This document shows positions 16,909 through 25,336 of a DNA stretch of 64,000 bases, piece by piece. Made by a program: the position numbers and the translations under genes. Position 1 is the first letter of the stretch; every line of letters starts with the position of its first letter. The notes under the pieces are model-generated. The model was not told where the DNA came from, made no database searches, and saw nothing but the letters and a program-made list of their open reading frames with translations. Source of the stretch: Paenibacillus illinoisensis NBRC 15959 (lineage in GTDB: Bacteria > Bacillota > Bacilli > Paenibacillales > Paenibacillaceae); the NCBI RefSeq assembly GCF_004000925.1, contig NZ_BIME01000002.1, positions 248,001 to 312,000 of the forward strand, given 5' to 3'.

Positions 16909-17733
16909 ATGCTAACAACGGCCAGTGGTCTGGAGAAAGAAGCTTCAGGGCTGCATGAACAACAGACAACCATTTCTTCCAAAAGCGACATCGCGGTTAC
17001 GTTGAAAAATTGCTCCTTATCCTTTGGTGACGTCAACGTATTGAATAATGTGTCGATTGATATTTATAAAAATGAGTTTGTTTCCATTCTCGGCCCAAGC
17101 GGCTGCGGGAAGTCTACGCTGCTCCGGTTAATGCTCGATCTGCTTCAACCCAATGCAGGAGGAGAGATCGTCTATCCATCGAAGGATCTCTCGCTCGGCA
17201 TGGTGTTTCAGAAGCCTGTATTGATGCCCTGGCTAACCGCAATCCAAAATATATCCCTGCCTCTCACGATCGGAGAGAAGAAGTTCACCAAAAAAGAGAT
17301 CAAGGAAAAAGCGGAATCCTCGCTGCGGCTGGTTGGACTTCAGGATTTCATGAATCATTTTCCGCATCAGCTGAGCGGCGGCATGCAGCAGCGGATTGCG
17401 ATTGCAAGGGCACTTGCTGCAGATCCGACAGTATTGCTTATGGATGAGCCCTTTGGGGCGCTCGATGAATTTACGAGAGAAAAGCTGAATTTCGAGCTGC
17501 TGCGTCTATGGGAGAGTCCCGAAACGAGCCTAAGTACAGTTGTGATGGTTACCCACTCGATTCAGGAATCCGTGCTGCTATCCAACCGCGTGATCATGAT
17601 GTCACCAAGGCCTGCCGGCGTGGAGGATATTATTTCGGTTCCCCTGCCTTCACCGAGGGAAATTGGCATGGATGAACTCCCGGCCTTCCACCAGACTGTC
17701 AATGAGTTAAGAAAGCGGGTCAAACACCTATGA
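16909..17733 (+). CDS. ABC transporter ATP-binding protein (SsuB/TauB type)
   Basis: A 274-residue ATPase energising the importer encoded around it. Walker A GPSGCGKST is at residues 62-70, the signature LSGGMQQR at 155-162 and Walker B VLLMDEPFGALDE at 175-187, followed by the switch His in VTHSIQES. The 25-residue N-terminal extension before the fold is unusual but mild. The gene begins 12 bp after the binding protein, and its end overlaps the permease start by 4 bp (ATGA). Confidence 0.93.
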   Translation: MLTTASGLEKEASGLHEQQTTISSKSDIAVTLKNCSLSFGDVNVLNNVSIDIYKNEFVSILGPSGCGKSTLLRLMLDLLQPNAGGEIVYPSKDLSLGMVFQKPVLMPWLTAIQNISLPLTIGEKKFTKKEIKEKAESSLRLVGLQDFMNHFPHQLSGGMQQRIAIARALAADPTVLLMDEPFGALDEFTREKLNFELLRLWESPETSLSTVVMVTHSIQESVLLSNRVIMMSPRPAGVEDIISVPLPSPREIGMDELPAFHQTVNELRKRVKHL

Positions 17734-18482
17734 AAACCAAGATCAAAGATGCCATGTATCCTGTCGTATTCGCCATTGCCTTTCTTATATTATGGGAACT
17801 CATTGTACGCCTTTTCGACATACCCCTTTATTTGCTTCCATCTCCCACAGGCATCTTATCGGTAATGGACAGCTCCTTATGGTCACATATGCTGGTCACG
17901 CTGCTGGAAGCTTTGGCAGGCTTCGTGCTTGCCAATGTCCTGGGATTGATTACCGCAGTGATCTTCGTGCATTCCAAACCCATTGAAAAGGGAGTATTCC
18001 CGCTGGCGATTGCACTCAAAACGACCCCGCTTGTCGCTCTGGCTCCGCTTCTGGTCGTATGGATGGGGACGGGATATTCCTCCAAGGTCGTAGCCTCCAT
18101 GCTAATCTGTTTCTTCCCTATTTTGGTCAACAGCGTAAAGGGTCTGAAAGCCATTGAGCATGAAGCATGGGAGCTGTTCTCCACATATAAAGGCACCAAG
18201 TCGGAAATTTTCTGGAAATTACGGCTGCCTGCAAGTTTACCTTACGTGTTTTCTGCGTTGAAAATCTCGACCTCGCTGGCTATCGTGGGTGCCATTGTCG
18301 GTGAATTTGTCGGCGCTAACAAAGGGCTCGGCTATGTCGTCCTGGTATCTTCATACCATATGGATACACCTGTGATGTTCTCCGCAATTATTGCATCCGC
18401 ACTATGCGGACTGGTTCTCTTTTGGGCCATCAGCTTACTTGAGAGAAGAATTATATTCTGGCAAAGGACGGATGACCTATGA
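17730..18482 (+). CDS. ABC transporter permease (SsuC/TauC type)
   Basis: A 250-residue membrane protein with about six transmembrane helices and the EAA-type loop EHEAWELFSTYKGTKSEIFWK followed by LRLPASLPYVFSALK, typical of permeases for nitrate, sulfonate, taurine and pyrimidine-like ligands. It overlaps the ATPase gene by 4 bp and the following ring-opening hydrolase gene by 4 bp, so all three are translationally coupled. That coupling is the strongest local sign that the importer serves the hydrolase's substrate. Confidence 0.92.
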   Translation: MKTKIKDAMYPVVFAIAFLILWELIVRLFDIPLYLLPSPTGILSVMDSSLWSHMLVTLLEALAGFVLANVLGLITAVIFVHSKPIEKGVFPLAIALKTTPLVALAPLLVVWMGTGYSSKVVASMLICFFPILVNSVKGLKAIEHEAWELFSTYKGTKSEIFWKLRLPASLPYVFSALKISTSLAIVGAIVGEFVGANKGLGYVVLVSSYHMDTPVMFSAIIASALCGLVLFWAISLLERRIIFWQRTDDL

Positions 18483-19552
18483 TGAGATGCACGGTGAACC
18501 GTATTCCAAGCCGTTCGCCTAACGATACGGCTGCGATGGAGAAAGCGATCCAAGAGGGAATCATTGATCCTCAAGATGTGGTTGCAGTATTAGGCAAAAC
18601 AGAGGGCAATGGCTGCGTGAACGATTTTACGCGCGGTTATGCTGTGCTGGCGTTAAAGCAATTTTTTACCGAATATCGGAAAGAATCAACTTCTTCCATA
18701 TCCTATGTCATGTCTGGAGGAACCGAGGGCATATTGAGCCCTCACTTTACAGTGATTAGCCGTAAAGGTGCTTATAACCAAGATGTTCAGAGACAAGATC
18801 AGAAATCGCTGGCCATTGGCGTCGCGAAAACACGTGATTTCCTTCCAGAGGAAATAGGAAGGCTGGCTCAAGTGGACGAGGTGGAAGCTGCCGTTCAGCG
18901 AGCCATAGCGGAAGCTGGCATCGAATCTTCGGCAGATGTACATTTTGTGCAAATTAAGTGTCCGCTGTTAACGTCCGAGGGCGTGCATGATGCTTTGAGC
19001 AGATCACAAACCACTGTGACAGAAGATACTTACAAATCCATGGGATATTCACGAGGAGCCTCCGCACTAGGTGCGGCAGTTGCTCTCGGTGAGGTGGAAC
19101 GAGCTGGACTTCAAGATACGGACATTTGCGATTCATGGCATCTGTTCAGCAGTGTAGCCTCCACGTCGGCAGGCAGCGAGCTGGCGTATTGTGAGGTGAT
19201 CGTCTTCGGCAATTCTGACTTTGCGGAAGGTCCGTTTTTTATCGACCATGCTGTAATGAACGATTCTATTGACGCTCCTGCACTCAAGCGCCTGCTGGAT
19301 GTTCATGCTGATGCTGAAATGGTGCAGGTGATGGCTAAGGCAGAGGCTGATCCCACCGGATTCATCCGGGGTCACCGGCACACGATGCTTGATGATTCGG
19401 ATATCAACCATACGAGACATGCGCGAGCTGTCGTCGGAGGTGTGCTTGCTTCGGTGTGTGGTGATCCAATGATCTATGTGTCTGGTGGAGCCGAACATCA
19501 GGGGCCGGCAGGCGGCGGGCCGGTGGCGGTCGTTTTTAAACGTAGGAAATAG
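18479..19552 (+). CDS. atzD: Ring-opening amidohydrolase, probable cyanuric acid amidohydrolase
   Basis: A 357-residue enzyme of the small AtzD/barbiturase family, near the usual 350-370. The three-fold repeated fold has one Ser-Lys pair per domain: Lys40 (VLGKTEGNG) with Ser79 (VMSGGTEGI), Lys160 (VQIKCPLL) with Ser230 (STSAGSEL), and Lys287 (VMAKAEA) with Ser335 (VSGGAEHQGPAGGGPVAVV). Cyanuric acid hydrolases open the s-triazine ring to carboxybiuret, which decarboxylates to biuret. Barbiturase shares the fold, but neighbouring biuret- and allophanate-type hydrolases favour cyanuric acid. It overlaps the permease gene by 4 bp and probably acts in the cytoplasm on imported substrate. Confidence 0.85.
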   Translation: MMRCTVNRIPSRSPNDTAAMEKAIQEGIIDPQDVVAVLGKTEGNGCVNDFTRGYAVLALKQFFTEYRKESTSSISYVMSGGTEGILSPHFTVISRKGAYNQDVQRQDQKSLAIGVAKTRDFLPEEIGRLAQVDEVEAAVQRAIAEAGIESSADVHFVQIKCPLLTSEGVHDALSRSQTTVTEDTYKSMGYSRGASALGAAVALGEVERAGLQDTDICDSWHLFSSVASTSAGSELAYCEVIVFGNSDFAEGPFFIDHAVMNDSIDAPALKRLLDVHADAEMVQVMAKAEADPTGFIRGHRHTMLDDSDINHTRHARAVVGGVLASVCGDPMIYVSGGAEHQGPAGGGPVAVVFKRRK

Positions 19553-19592
19553 ACGGGATACATCCATAAAAAACAAATGGAGGAATGACACG

Positions 19593-20027
19593 ATGATTAC
19601 AGCCAAGAAAACTGAGGTTATCACTGGAGAAGACATGCAATGGGGATTAATGCCGAATCATATTCACCTGTATCACCGCGAGATTGTGTCTGCGGAACAG
19701 GCGGATCAGATGGGGTTTCGTGCCAGCTCTGTTTTGTGGGAAAAGATTGGAGTCGGCGGTCAGGTATTGCCTCACTATCATGATGTAGCTGAAATCATTC
19801 ACATCACGGTAGGTAAAGTGAAACTGTTATGCAATGGAGAATGGAAGAGCTACCAGGCAGGCGATACGTTCCATGTCCCGGCAGGCGTTATTCATTCGGT
19901 AGCTAATGACGATGTACAGGCGACAGAGCAGATCAGTATTTTTTTGCCGGTTGAAGAAAATGCTCCGGTTAACTCCTTTTTTAATACGACATTAGTGGAA
20001 GATGTCTTTTCCACCAAATTGAAATAG
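19593..20027 (+). CDS. Small cupin-domain protein
   Basis: A 144-residue single-domain cupin. ATG 19593 has GGAGG before it; a longer in-frame reading begins inside the upstream hydrolase gene and is rejected. Cupin motif 1 is HYHDVAEIIHITVGKVKL and motif 2 is YQAGDTFHVPAGVIHSV, so metal ligands (two His, Glu, His) are all present. It lies 40 bp after the cyanuric acid hydrolase gene and 16 bp before the PucR regulator gene. It may sense or modify a pathway compound; I know of no cupin step in the established cyanurate route, so its role is open. Confidence 0.8.
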   Translation: MITAKKTEVITGEDMQWGLMPNHIHLYHREIVSAEQADQMGFRASSVLWEKIGVGGQVLPHYHDVAEIIHITVGKVKLLCNGEWKSYQAGDTFHVPAGVIHSVANDDVQATEQISIFLPVEENAPVNSFFNTTLVEDVFSTKLK

Positions 20028-20043
20028 TCAGGCGGGATGGGAG

Positions 20044-21651
20044 ATGGCAGATCACAAGAAGGCAGGATTCACGTGCAGTGATGTTTTGTTGATCCCCGAC
20101 TTTAAGGAAGCTGTCGTCTTGGCTGGAGCAAGTGGCATGCAGCGAATGATTAACCGTGTCAACGTGATGGAAGTGCCGGATGTGATCGATTGGGTGCGCC
20201 CGGGGGAGTTTCTGATCACCAGTGGATTTCCATTTCGTGATCAGCCGGAGGCCATTGCGGATATCATACCGCAGCTGGTGGAGAAAGGTGTATCAGCGCT
20301 GGGGATCAAAACCAAACGATTCATTGATCATATTCCTGCCCGTGCACTCGAGCTGGCTGACCAATTGGGCTTTCCGATCTTCGAGCTTCCGGCCGCGACC
20401 GTTTTTTCGGATGTTGTCCGGGATATTATGGAACGGGTCCTTGTGCAGGAGGCAAGAGAGCTATCGCTGCTGCAAAGCCGCTTTCACAAGCTGTCTCAAC
20501 AGCTCCTGTACGGGAAAGGATTAGAGGAATTTTTGCAAACGCTGGATGGCATATTGAACAATCCCATTGTATTGCTTGATGACTCCAATCATCTGTTCCT
20601 CTCTCCCCAGGCAGAGGAGATTGTGGAGGCAGATAATCCGATGCTGTGGTCCGGTCTGCGGGAGGAGAGCAGCCTCGGTGTGAGTTTCATAACACTAGGC
20701 GAGCGCCGAATTCGTGTATATGTATCAGCCGTTAATGACAAGCAATACGACAAATGCTTGCTGGTTCTGCTGGAATGGAATCAGGAGCACTCGGTTGTTG
20801 ATCGGCTGACGATTGATCGCGTAGGTGTTTTGGTAGGACTCGAGATGATCAATACCAACGCCAGGCGGGAAGTAGAGCTGAAGTACGTCGATCAGTTTCT
20901 GCAGGACTGGGTTACGGGCCGAATTGTAACCATTGAGGATTTGAGGCTGCGAGCGGAAGCGTGCGGGCATCCACTTGATGATGATCAAACGCGGCATGTC
21001 GCGTTAGTGCGATTTTTGAACGTCAAACCTAGCATCAGGACCATGCAGCAGGCGATTAAAAGATTGAGAACCAAATCCAGATGTGTGGGGCTTCAGGCAA
21101 CCATACTGGAGGGAGAGCTTGTCCTTCTTTTCGCAGAAGAAATGCATGGGATTCGGAATGTGGCGATGGAAGCCATTATCGCTGATATGAAAGTGGTTTT
21201 CCCTGCTGAGAGCTATTCTCTCTGTATCGGCAATCGAACCGAAGCTGCGGAGAAGGTATACGAAAGCTATAACGATGCCAAAAAGATTCATCATATCAGC
21301 TCCATTTGCGATTACCGTGAACCTTATGTGGACTATATGAAGCTAGGCGTGTTTCAGCTTTTATACCATCTGCCTGATACGGAGGAGGTTCAGGAGTATC
21401 GCGATCGATTCATTCTGCCCTTGCTTGCGTACGATGTGAAGCATAATTCCCAGCTGTTTGAAACGTTGAAGGTATACTTTAAGCATAATCGTAATGTGAA
21501 AAAGACGTCAGCGGAGCTTTTTACCCATTATAATACGGTTTCCTATCGGGTAGAGCGGGTGTGTGAATTGCTGGGGATCAGCATGGACAATGGCGATGAT
21601 GTGCTGCAGCTGCATCTAGCGATGAAGCTGAATGAAATGAGACCAGCCTGA
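20044..21651 (+). CDS. PucR-family transcriptional regulator
   Basis: A 535-residue regulator. The N-terminal 125 residues form the purine catabolism regulator domain (VNVMEVPDVIDWVRPGEFLI, then a KGVSALGIK segment). The middle is a GGDEF-like non-enzymatic region, and the last 60 residues are the PucR helix-turn-helix (VYFKHNRNVKKTSAELFTHY then NTVSYRVERVCELLGI). PucR proteins turn on nitrogen-scavenging pathways such as purine and allantoin breakdown. Encoded inside the cyanurate operon, it is probably the pathway-specific activator. Confidence 0.9.
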   Translation: MADHKKAGFTCSDVLLIPDFKEAVVLAGASGMQRMINRVNVMEVPDVIDWVRPGEFLITSGFPFRDQPEAIADIIPQLVEKGVSALGIKTKRFIDHIPARALELADQLGFPIFELPAATVFSDVVRDIMERVLVQEARELSLLQSRFHKLSQQLLYGKGLEEFLQTLDGILNNPIVLLDDSNHLFLSPQAEEIVEADNPMLWSGLREESSLGVSFITLGERRIRVYVSAVNDKQYDKCLLVLLEWNQEHSVVDRLTIDRVGVLVGLEMINTNARREVELKYVDQFLQDWVTGRIVTIEDLRLRAEACGHPLDDDQTRHVALVRFLNVKPSIRTMQQAIKRLRTKSRCVGLQATILEGELVLLFAEEMHGIRNVAMEAIIADMKVVFPAESYSLCIGNRTEAAEKVYESYNDAKKIHHISSICDYREPYVDYMKLGVFQLLYHLPDTEEVQEYRDRFILPLLAYDVKHNSQLFETLKVYFKHNRNVKKTSAELFTHYNTVSYRVERVCELLGISMDNGDDVLQLHLAMKLNEMRPA

Positions 21652-21682
21652 TTGATATGTACGCGTCAAGGAGGGATGACGG

Positions 21683-23461
21683 ATGAGTAAGCTGGATATG
21701 AAAATACCGCGCGAACTGACAATAGACTGGCTGCAAGCGCAATATGGGAGTGGGAAGCTCAAGCCGGAGCAGGTCATTGAAGAGATCATCCGCCGTTCCC
21801 GTGAGGACGAAGGGATGAATATTTGGATCACTCCGCCTGTGCTGGAGAGAATCAAGCCGTATTTGGACCGTCTCCAAACAATGGATACTTCCTTACCGCT
21901 GTGGGGTGTACCCTTCGCCATTAAGGACAACATCGATTTGGCTGGAACACCAACAACGGCTGGCTGTCCCGAATATGCATATGTTCCAGACAGGCATGCT
22001 GCAGTTGTAGAACGATTGTTAGATGCCGGAGCGATTCCTGTAGGTAAAACCAATATGGATCAATTCGCAACCGGGCTTGTAGGCACCCGGAGTCCTTACG
22101 GTGAGACACATAACGCGCTGAGCGCTGAATGGATAAGCGGCGGGTCGAGTTCGGGATCGGCTGTAGCGGTAGCGAGGGGACAGGCGGCATTCGCCCTGGG
22201 CACGGATACAGCGGGCTCCGGAAGGGTTCCTGCGGCGCTGAACCGTCTCATCGGCTATAAACCGAGTCTCGGAGCCTGGTCGACAAAAGGTGTTGTTCCC
22301 GCTTGTGCCAGTTTGGACTGTGTAACTGTATTTACCCATTCAATACACGAAGCAAGGATTGTAGATATGCAAGTACGAGGTCTTGAATCATCAGACCCAT
22401 GGTCCAAGGAAATGCCGCGATTGGTCGATAAGCTTCCCAAAAAGTTGTATCTGCCTGAAAAACCATTAACGTTTTTTGGTCCGTTGGCTGAGGAATACAG
22501 CAAGGGATGGGATTCAGCAGTCCAGAGGATCAAACGGTTGGAGCTGACAGTCGAGTATATCGATTACGCTCTCTTCGAGGAGGCTGCCGCACTTCTGTAC
22601 GATGGACCTTGGGTAGCTGAGCGCTGGGCCAGTGTAGGAGAATTCATTGAATCAAGTCCAGAAGTCACTTTCCCGGTGACGGAACAAGTCTTGCGATCAG
22701 GAGGATCAGGCAAGCATGACGCAGCTTCCGTATTTACCGCGATGCATAAGCTTCAGGAGCTGCGAATGATAAGCAACAAGCTTCTCCAGGAAGCGGTGCT
22801 TGTCATGCCGACCTGTGGAGGCACATGGACGAGAGGACAGGTTGAAGCCGATCCGATAGCTACGAATTCGGACATGGGGCGGTATACGAACCATTGTAAT
22901 CTTCTAGATTTATGTGCGGTGGCTGTACAAGCGGGTGATGCCGCGTCTCAGATGCCTTTTGGAATTACGTTATTTTCGCTATCTGGCAATGAGCACTTGA
23001 TGGAAAACGCTGCGGCCTCGTTTCTTGAAGTAAATTTGCCGCCTCTGGAAGCAAAAAGGCAAGAAACGATCCTGGTTGCCGTCTGCGGCCTGCACATGAG
23101 AGGTTATCCACTGGAGAAGCAGATGCTGGAACACGGGGGTCAATTTGTTCGTGAGTCTCATACGGCGGAGAAGTATCAAATGGTGAAGCTTCCTACAGTT
23201 CCGGCTAAGCCCGGGTTGTTGAAGAAAAAGGTAGGAGGCACTGCTATTGCGCTTGAATTGTGGGAGATGCCTGCCGCTTCTTTTGGCGCGTTCGCTGCAT
23301 TAATTCCGGCCCCGCTTGGTATAGGCAAAATTGAATTGCAGGACGGGACAGAGGTGTCTGGTTTTATATGCGAAGGCTACGCTGAAGAAGGGGCAGAGGA
23401 TATATCCGCCTGCGGAGGATGGAGAAACTTAGATAGGTATGAAGAAAGCGGGTTCGCTTAA
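21683..23461 (+). CDS. atzF: Allophanate hydrolase (amidase-signature family with C-terminal domain)
   Basis: A 592-residue amidase-signature enzyme with the Ser-cisSer-Lys triad: Lys81 (FAIKDNIDLAG), cis-Ser155 in GGSSSGS, and nucleophile Ser179 (DTAGSGR). The sequence NIDLAGTPTTAGCPEY and the length near 600 are typical of AtzF/DUR1,2-type allophanate hydrolases. The last 120 residues, starting near ETILVAVCGLHMRGYPLE, form the extra C-terminal domain found on these enzymes. It should convert allophanate to ammonia and carbon dioxide, the final step of cyanurate breakdown. AAGGAGGG lies before the ATG. It is the last gene of the operon. Confidence 0.92.
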   Translation: MSKLDMKIPRELTIDWLQAQYGSGKLKPEQVIEEIIRRSREDEGMNIWITPPVLERIKPYLDRLQTMDTSLPLWGVPFAIKDNIDLAGTPTTAGCPEYAYVPDRHAAVVERLLDAGAIPVGKTNMDQFATGLVGTRSPYGETHNALSAEWISGGSSSGSAVAVARGQAAFALGTDTAGSGRVPAALNRLIGYKPSLGAWSTKGVVPACASLDCVTVFTHSIHEARIVDMQVRGLESSDPWSKEMPRLVDKLPKKLYLPEKPLTFFGPLAEEYSKGWDSAVQRIKRLELTVEYIDYALFEEAAALLYDGPWVAERWASVGEFIESSPEVTFPVTEQVLRSGGSGKHDAASVFTAMHKLQELRMISNKLLQEAVLVMPTCGGTWTRGQVEADPIATNSDMGRYTNHCNLLDLCAVAVQAGDAASQMPFGITLFSLSGNEHLMENAAASFLEVNLPPLEAKRQETILVAVCGLHMRGYPLEKQMLEHGGQFVRESHTAEKYQMVKLPTVPAKPGLLKKKVGGTAIALELWEMPAASFGAFAALIPAPLGIGKIELQDGTEVSGFICEGYAEEGAEDISACGGWRNLDRYEESGFA

Positions 23462-23621
23462 ACGATCGTCTTTCGATCCCAAGAACCGAATATTGTGATA
23501 AGGGAAAACAACTATGAGAGCATAAAATTCTTTCCCATTCATGTTGTCACATGAATAGTCCATGATGGTATATGCAAATTCATCGGTCCATAATCATCAG
23601 TCTGATGCATGTCCCGAGTTC

Positions 23622-23661
23622 AATAAAGGGCTACTGACTTCCTAGTCAGTAGCCCTTTATT
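23622..23661. terminator. Strong bidirectional terminator
   Basis: A perfect 18-bp stem, AATAAAGGGCTACTGACT with its reverse complement, around a 4-base loop TCCT. It separates the cyanurate operon from the convergent glycosyltransferase gene and can serve both. Confidence 0.92.
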
Positions 23662-23742
23662 ATTATTTTATGTAACCACGATATTGAAACCCGCATCCTT
23701 ACCGACTAGTGATGAGTGGCTCTAAGGGACATGAACGGCTGT

Positions 23743-24897
23743 TCAGGTAGCCCGCTTATTCAGTCCAGCTATACGCAGCGTTTGCTCCAGTCGATTCAGA
23801 TCCACGGTGAAGTCCTCTAATCCCGGAAAAAGGTCCGGTGTCGTTCCGTCATCTTGCCCATACATCATATAATAATCAAGTTTGTTATGGTTGCTGATCA
23901 TCCAGTAAGTAGGCACTACATGCCGGATATGAAAAATTTCTACGACAAGGGTGTCCTTCATGCAGAAAGCGAGATTGGCCAGCCCGGCTCCGTGCGGTGA
24001 AACGATCGCTTTTGAGGAAGCAAAGAGCTGAATCTGCTGGGCAACGCTCCAATCTTCCAGACAGATCGGAACAAACCCGTACGTCTCCAAAAGCCGGATG
24101 ACTTCACCCTCGTTAGCTATCCGTCGTGCAGCGGCTTTGCTCCGGGAAATGAAAATGCGTTCCGGTGAATGCAGCGTTGTGTAGCGTTCAGGCAGCATAA
24201 ACATGCGAAGGACAGATGTAGCCCAAGGGGGATAGTGGGAATTCATCATTAAGGAAGGCACGACCAACCTGTCAGCCTGAAGTTCCCTATTGTCTCCAGT
24301 ACGAATCACGGACGATTTCGATACGCCAAACATCAATAACGTTTCTTCCACAAATGATGCATAAGGATTCGGATTCATGATCAGCGATTGAAAAGGAATA
24401 TTTAGATTTTTAAGCATACCCAATCGAGGCAGCACATCATATAACCAATGAAAATAATTATGACTCCCGCAAAAAGTCAAAACGGCAGAAGTCCCATGGA
24501 GATAAAGTTGCTCCTGTGTCTTACTCCGATACAAAGCAGGGTGTTCTTCCAGTGTCAGCATTCTATTAAGTCTTCCATCGTATTCGGGAGAAAGGTCGAA
24601 GATCAGTTTTTCATCTGATGTCAGGACAGAACCTGATCTTCCCCAAACTCGCCCATTTGATATGTATGCAACATACCCACCTTCAGGATGAGCGGTATAG
24701 GGCGTCAAATAACGGTGAATTTCCGTTTCAAGGGTTTTCGGTACCTCGTATTTAACGGCTTCACCAAGATCAAAAGGGGAAACTTTTTCATCCCCGCCGG
24801 AGGAAACGGAAGCTCCCCATTCCCAAATGTCCCTGTAGAAAGCGGACTTATTTGAATTTGTGCCTGTCGATTTGACATTTTTACATATTTCACTCAT
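23743..24897 (-). CDS. Glycosyltransferase family 61 protein
   Basis: A 384-residue protein of the DUF563/GT61 type. It shows YNYFHWLYDVLPRL-type core residues (here HNYFHWLYDVLPRLGML), a RIFISRSKAAARR strand-helix, and the C-terminal nucleotide-sugar site SPHGAGLANLAFC followed by VVEIFH. Members transfer xylose, arabinose or other sugars onto glycans or capsules. No signal peptide is seen, so it acts in the cytoplasm. AAGGAGGG lies before the ATG. No polysaccharide-synthesis neighbours are present, so the acceptor is unknown. Confidence 0.85.
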   Translation of the reverse strand: MSEICKNVKSTGTNSNKSAFYRDIWEWGASVSSGGDEKVSPFDLGEAVKYEVPKTLETEIHRYLTPYTAHPEGGYVAYISNGRVWGRSGSVLTSDEKLIFDLSPEYDGRLNRMLTLEEHPALYRSKTQEQLYLHGTSAVLTFCGSHNYFHWLYDVLPRLGMLKNLNIPFQSLIMNPNPYASFVEETLLMFGVSKSSVIRTGDNRELQADRLVVPSLMMNSHYPPWATSVLRMFMLPERYTTLHSPERIFISRSKAAARRIANEGEVIRLLETYGFVPICLEDWSVAQQIQLFASSKAIVSPHGAGLANLAFCMKDTLVVEIFHIRHVVPTYWMISNHNKLDYYMMYGQDDGTTPDLFPGLEDFTVDLNRLEQTLRIAGLNKRAT

Positions 24898-25336
24898 TTT
24901 TCAGCCCTCCTTAGCCATGTGTTGCTATGCAGCTAATTTATGCATGCAGGCCTCAAAGTGATTAGGGCTGATCATATCCTTTATTTCTTCTGTGAAAATT
25001 TACATGCAGATCTCTTCATTACGCTGTGAACATGTCGCAGTATCATTATTTACTATTAAATAGTAAAGCTTTGGATGCTAAATCAAGTATTGTATGTTGT
25101 ATATGTGCTAAAAGCTCTGGATAATTAGAATGTTACACAGTTATTATTGTAGTCACTTATACCTGAGGGTAGCGCCAGATGTGTTGAATCTCTCTCCATC
25201 GGGAGAGAAGATCGACGTATTTTTTAGGTTTAATGATGTTAAGCATAATGATAGTATTGGTTGAAAGAAATGAAACATTATAAGTTCACTATCAAACACG
25301 ATACGTGCTTCATTTAATGGAGAGGGGGAAACATAA
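24898..25336. other. Divergent intergenic region, GT61 and xylan-locus regulator
   Basis: This AT-rich 439-bp stretch holds both divergent promoters. The best plus-strand candidate is TTGGTT (25257-25262) with TATAAG (25279-25284) at 16 bp spacing, about 50 bp before the regulator start. No terminator, repeat or coding pattern was convincing. Confidence 0.4.

Noticed and set aside
15890-18482. Reading the importer as a sulfonate or taurine system
   Set aside because: The ATPase and permease are of that broad family, but no monooxygenase or desulfonation gene is present and the genes are coupled to ring-opening and allophanate hydrolases.
18479-19552. Barbiturase (oxidative pyrimidine breakdown) as the ring-opening enzyme
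   Set aside because: The fold allows it, but no uracil-oxidising enzyme or ureidomalonase is nearby, while biuret- and allophanate-type hydrolases are.
25150-25336. Promoter pair TTGGTT / TATAAG as a firm sigma-A promoter
   Set aside because: The -35 is poor and the region is very AT-rich, so similar matches arise by chance; mentioned only as a candidate.
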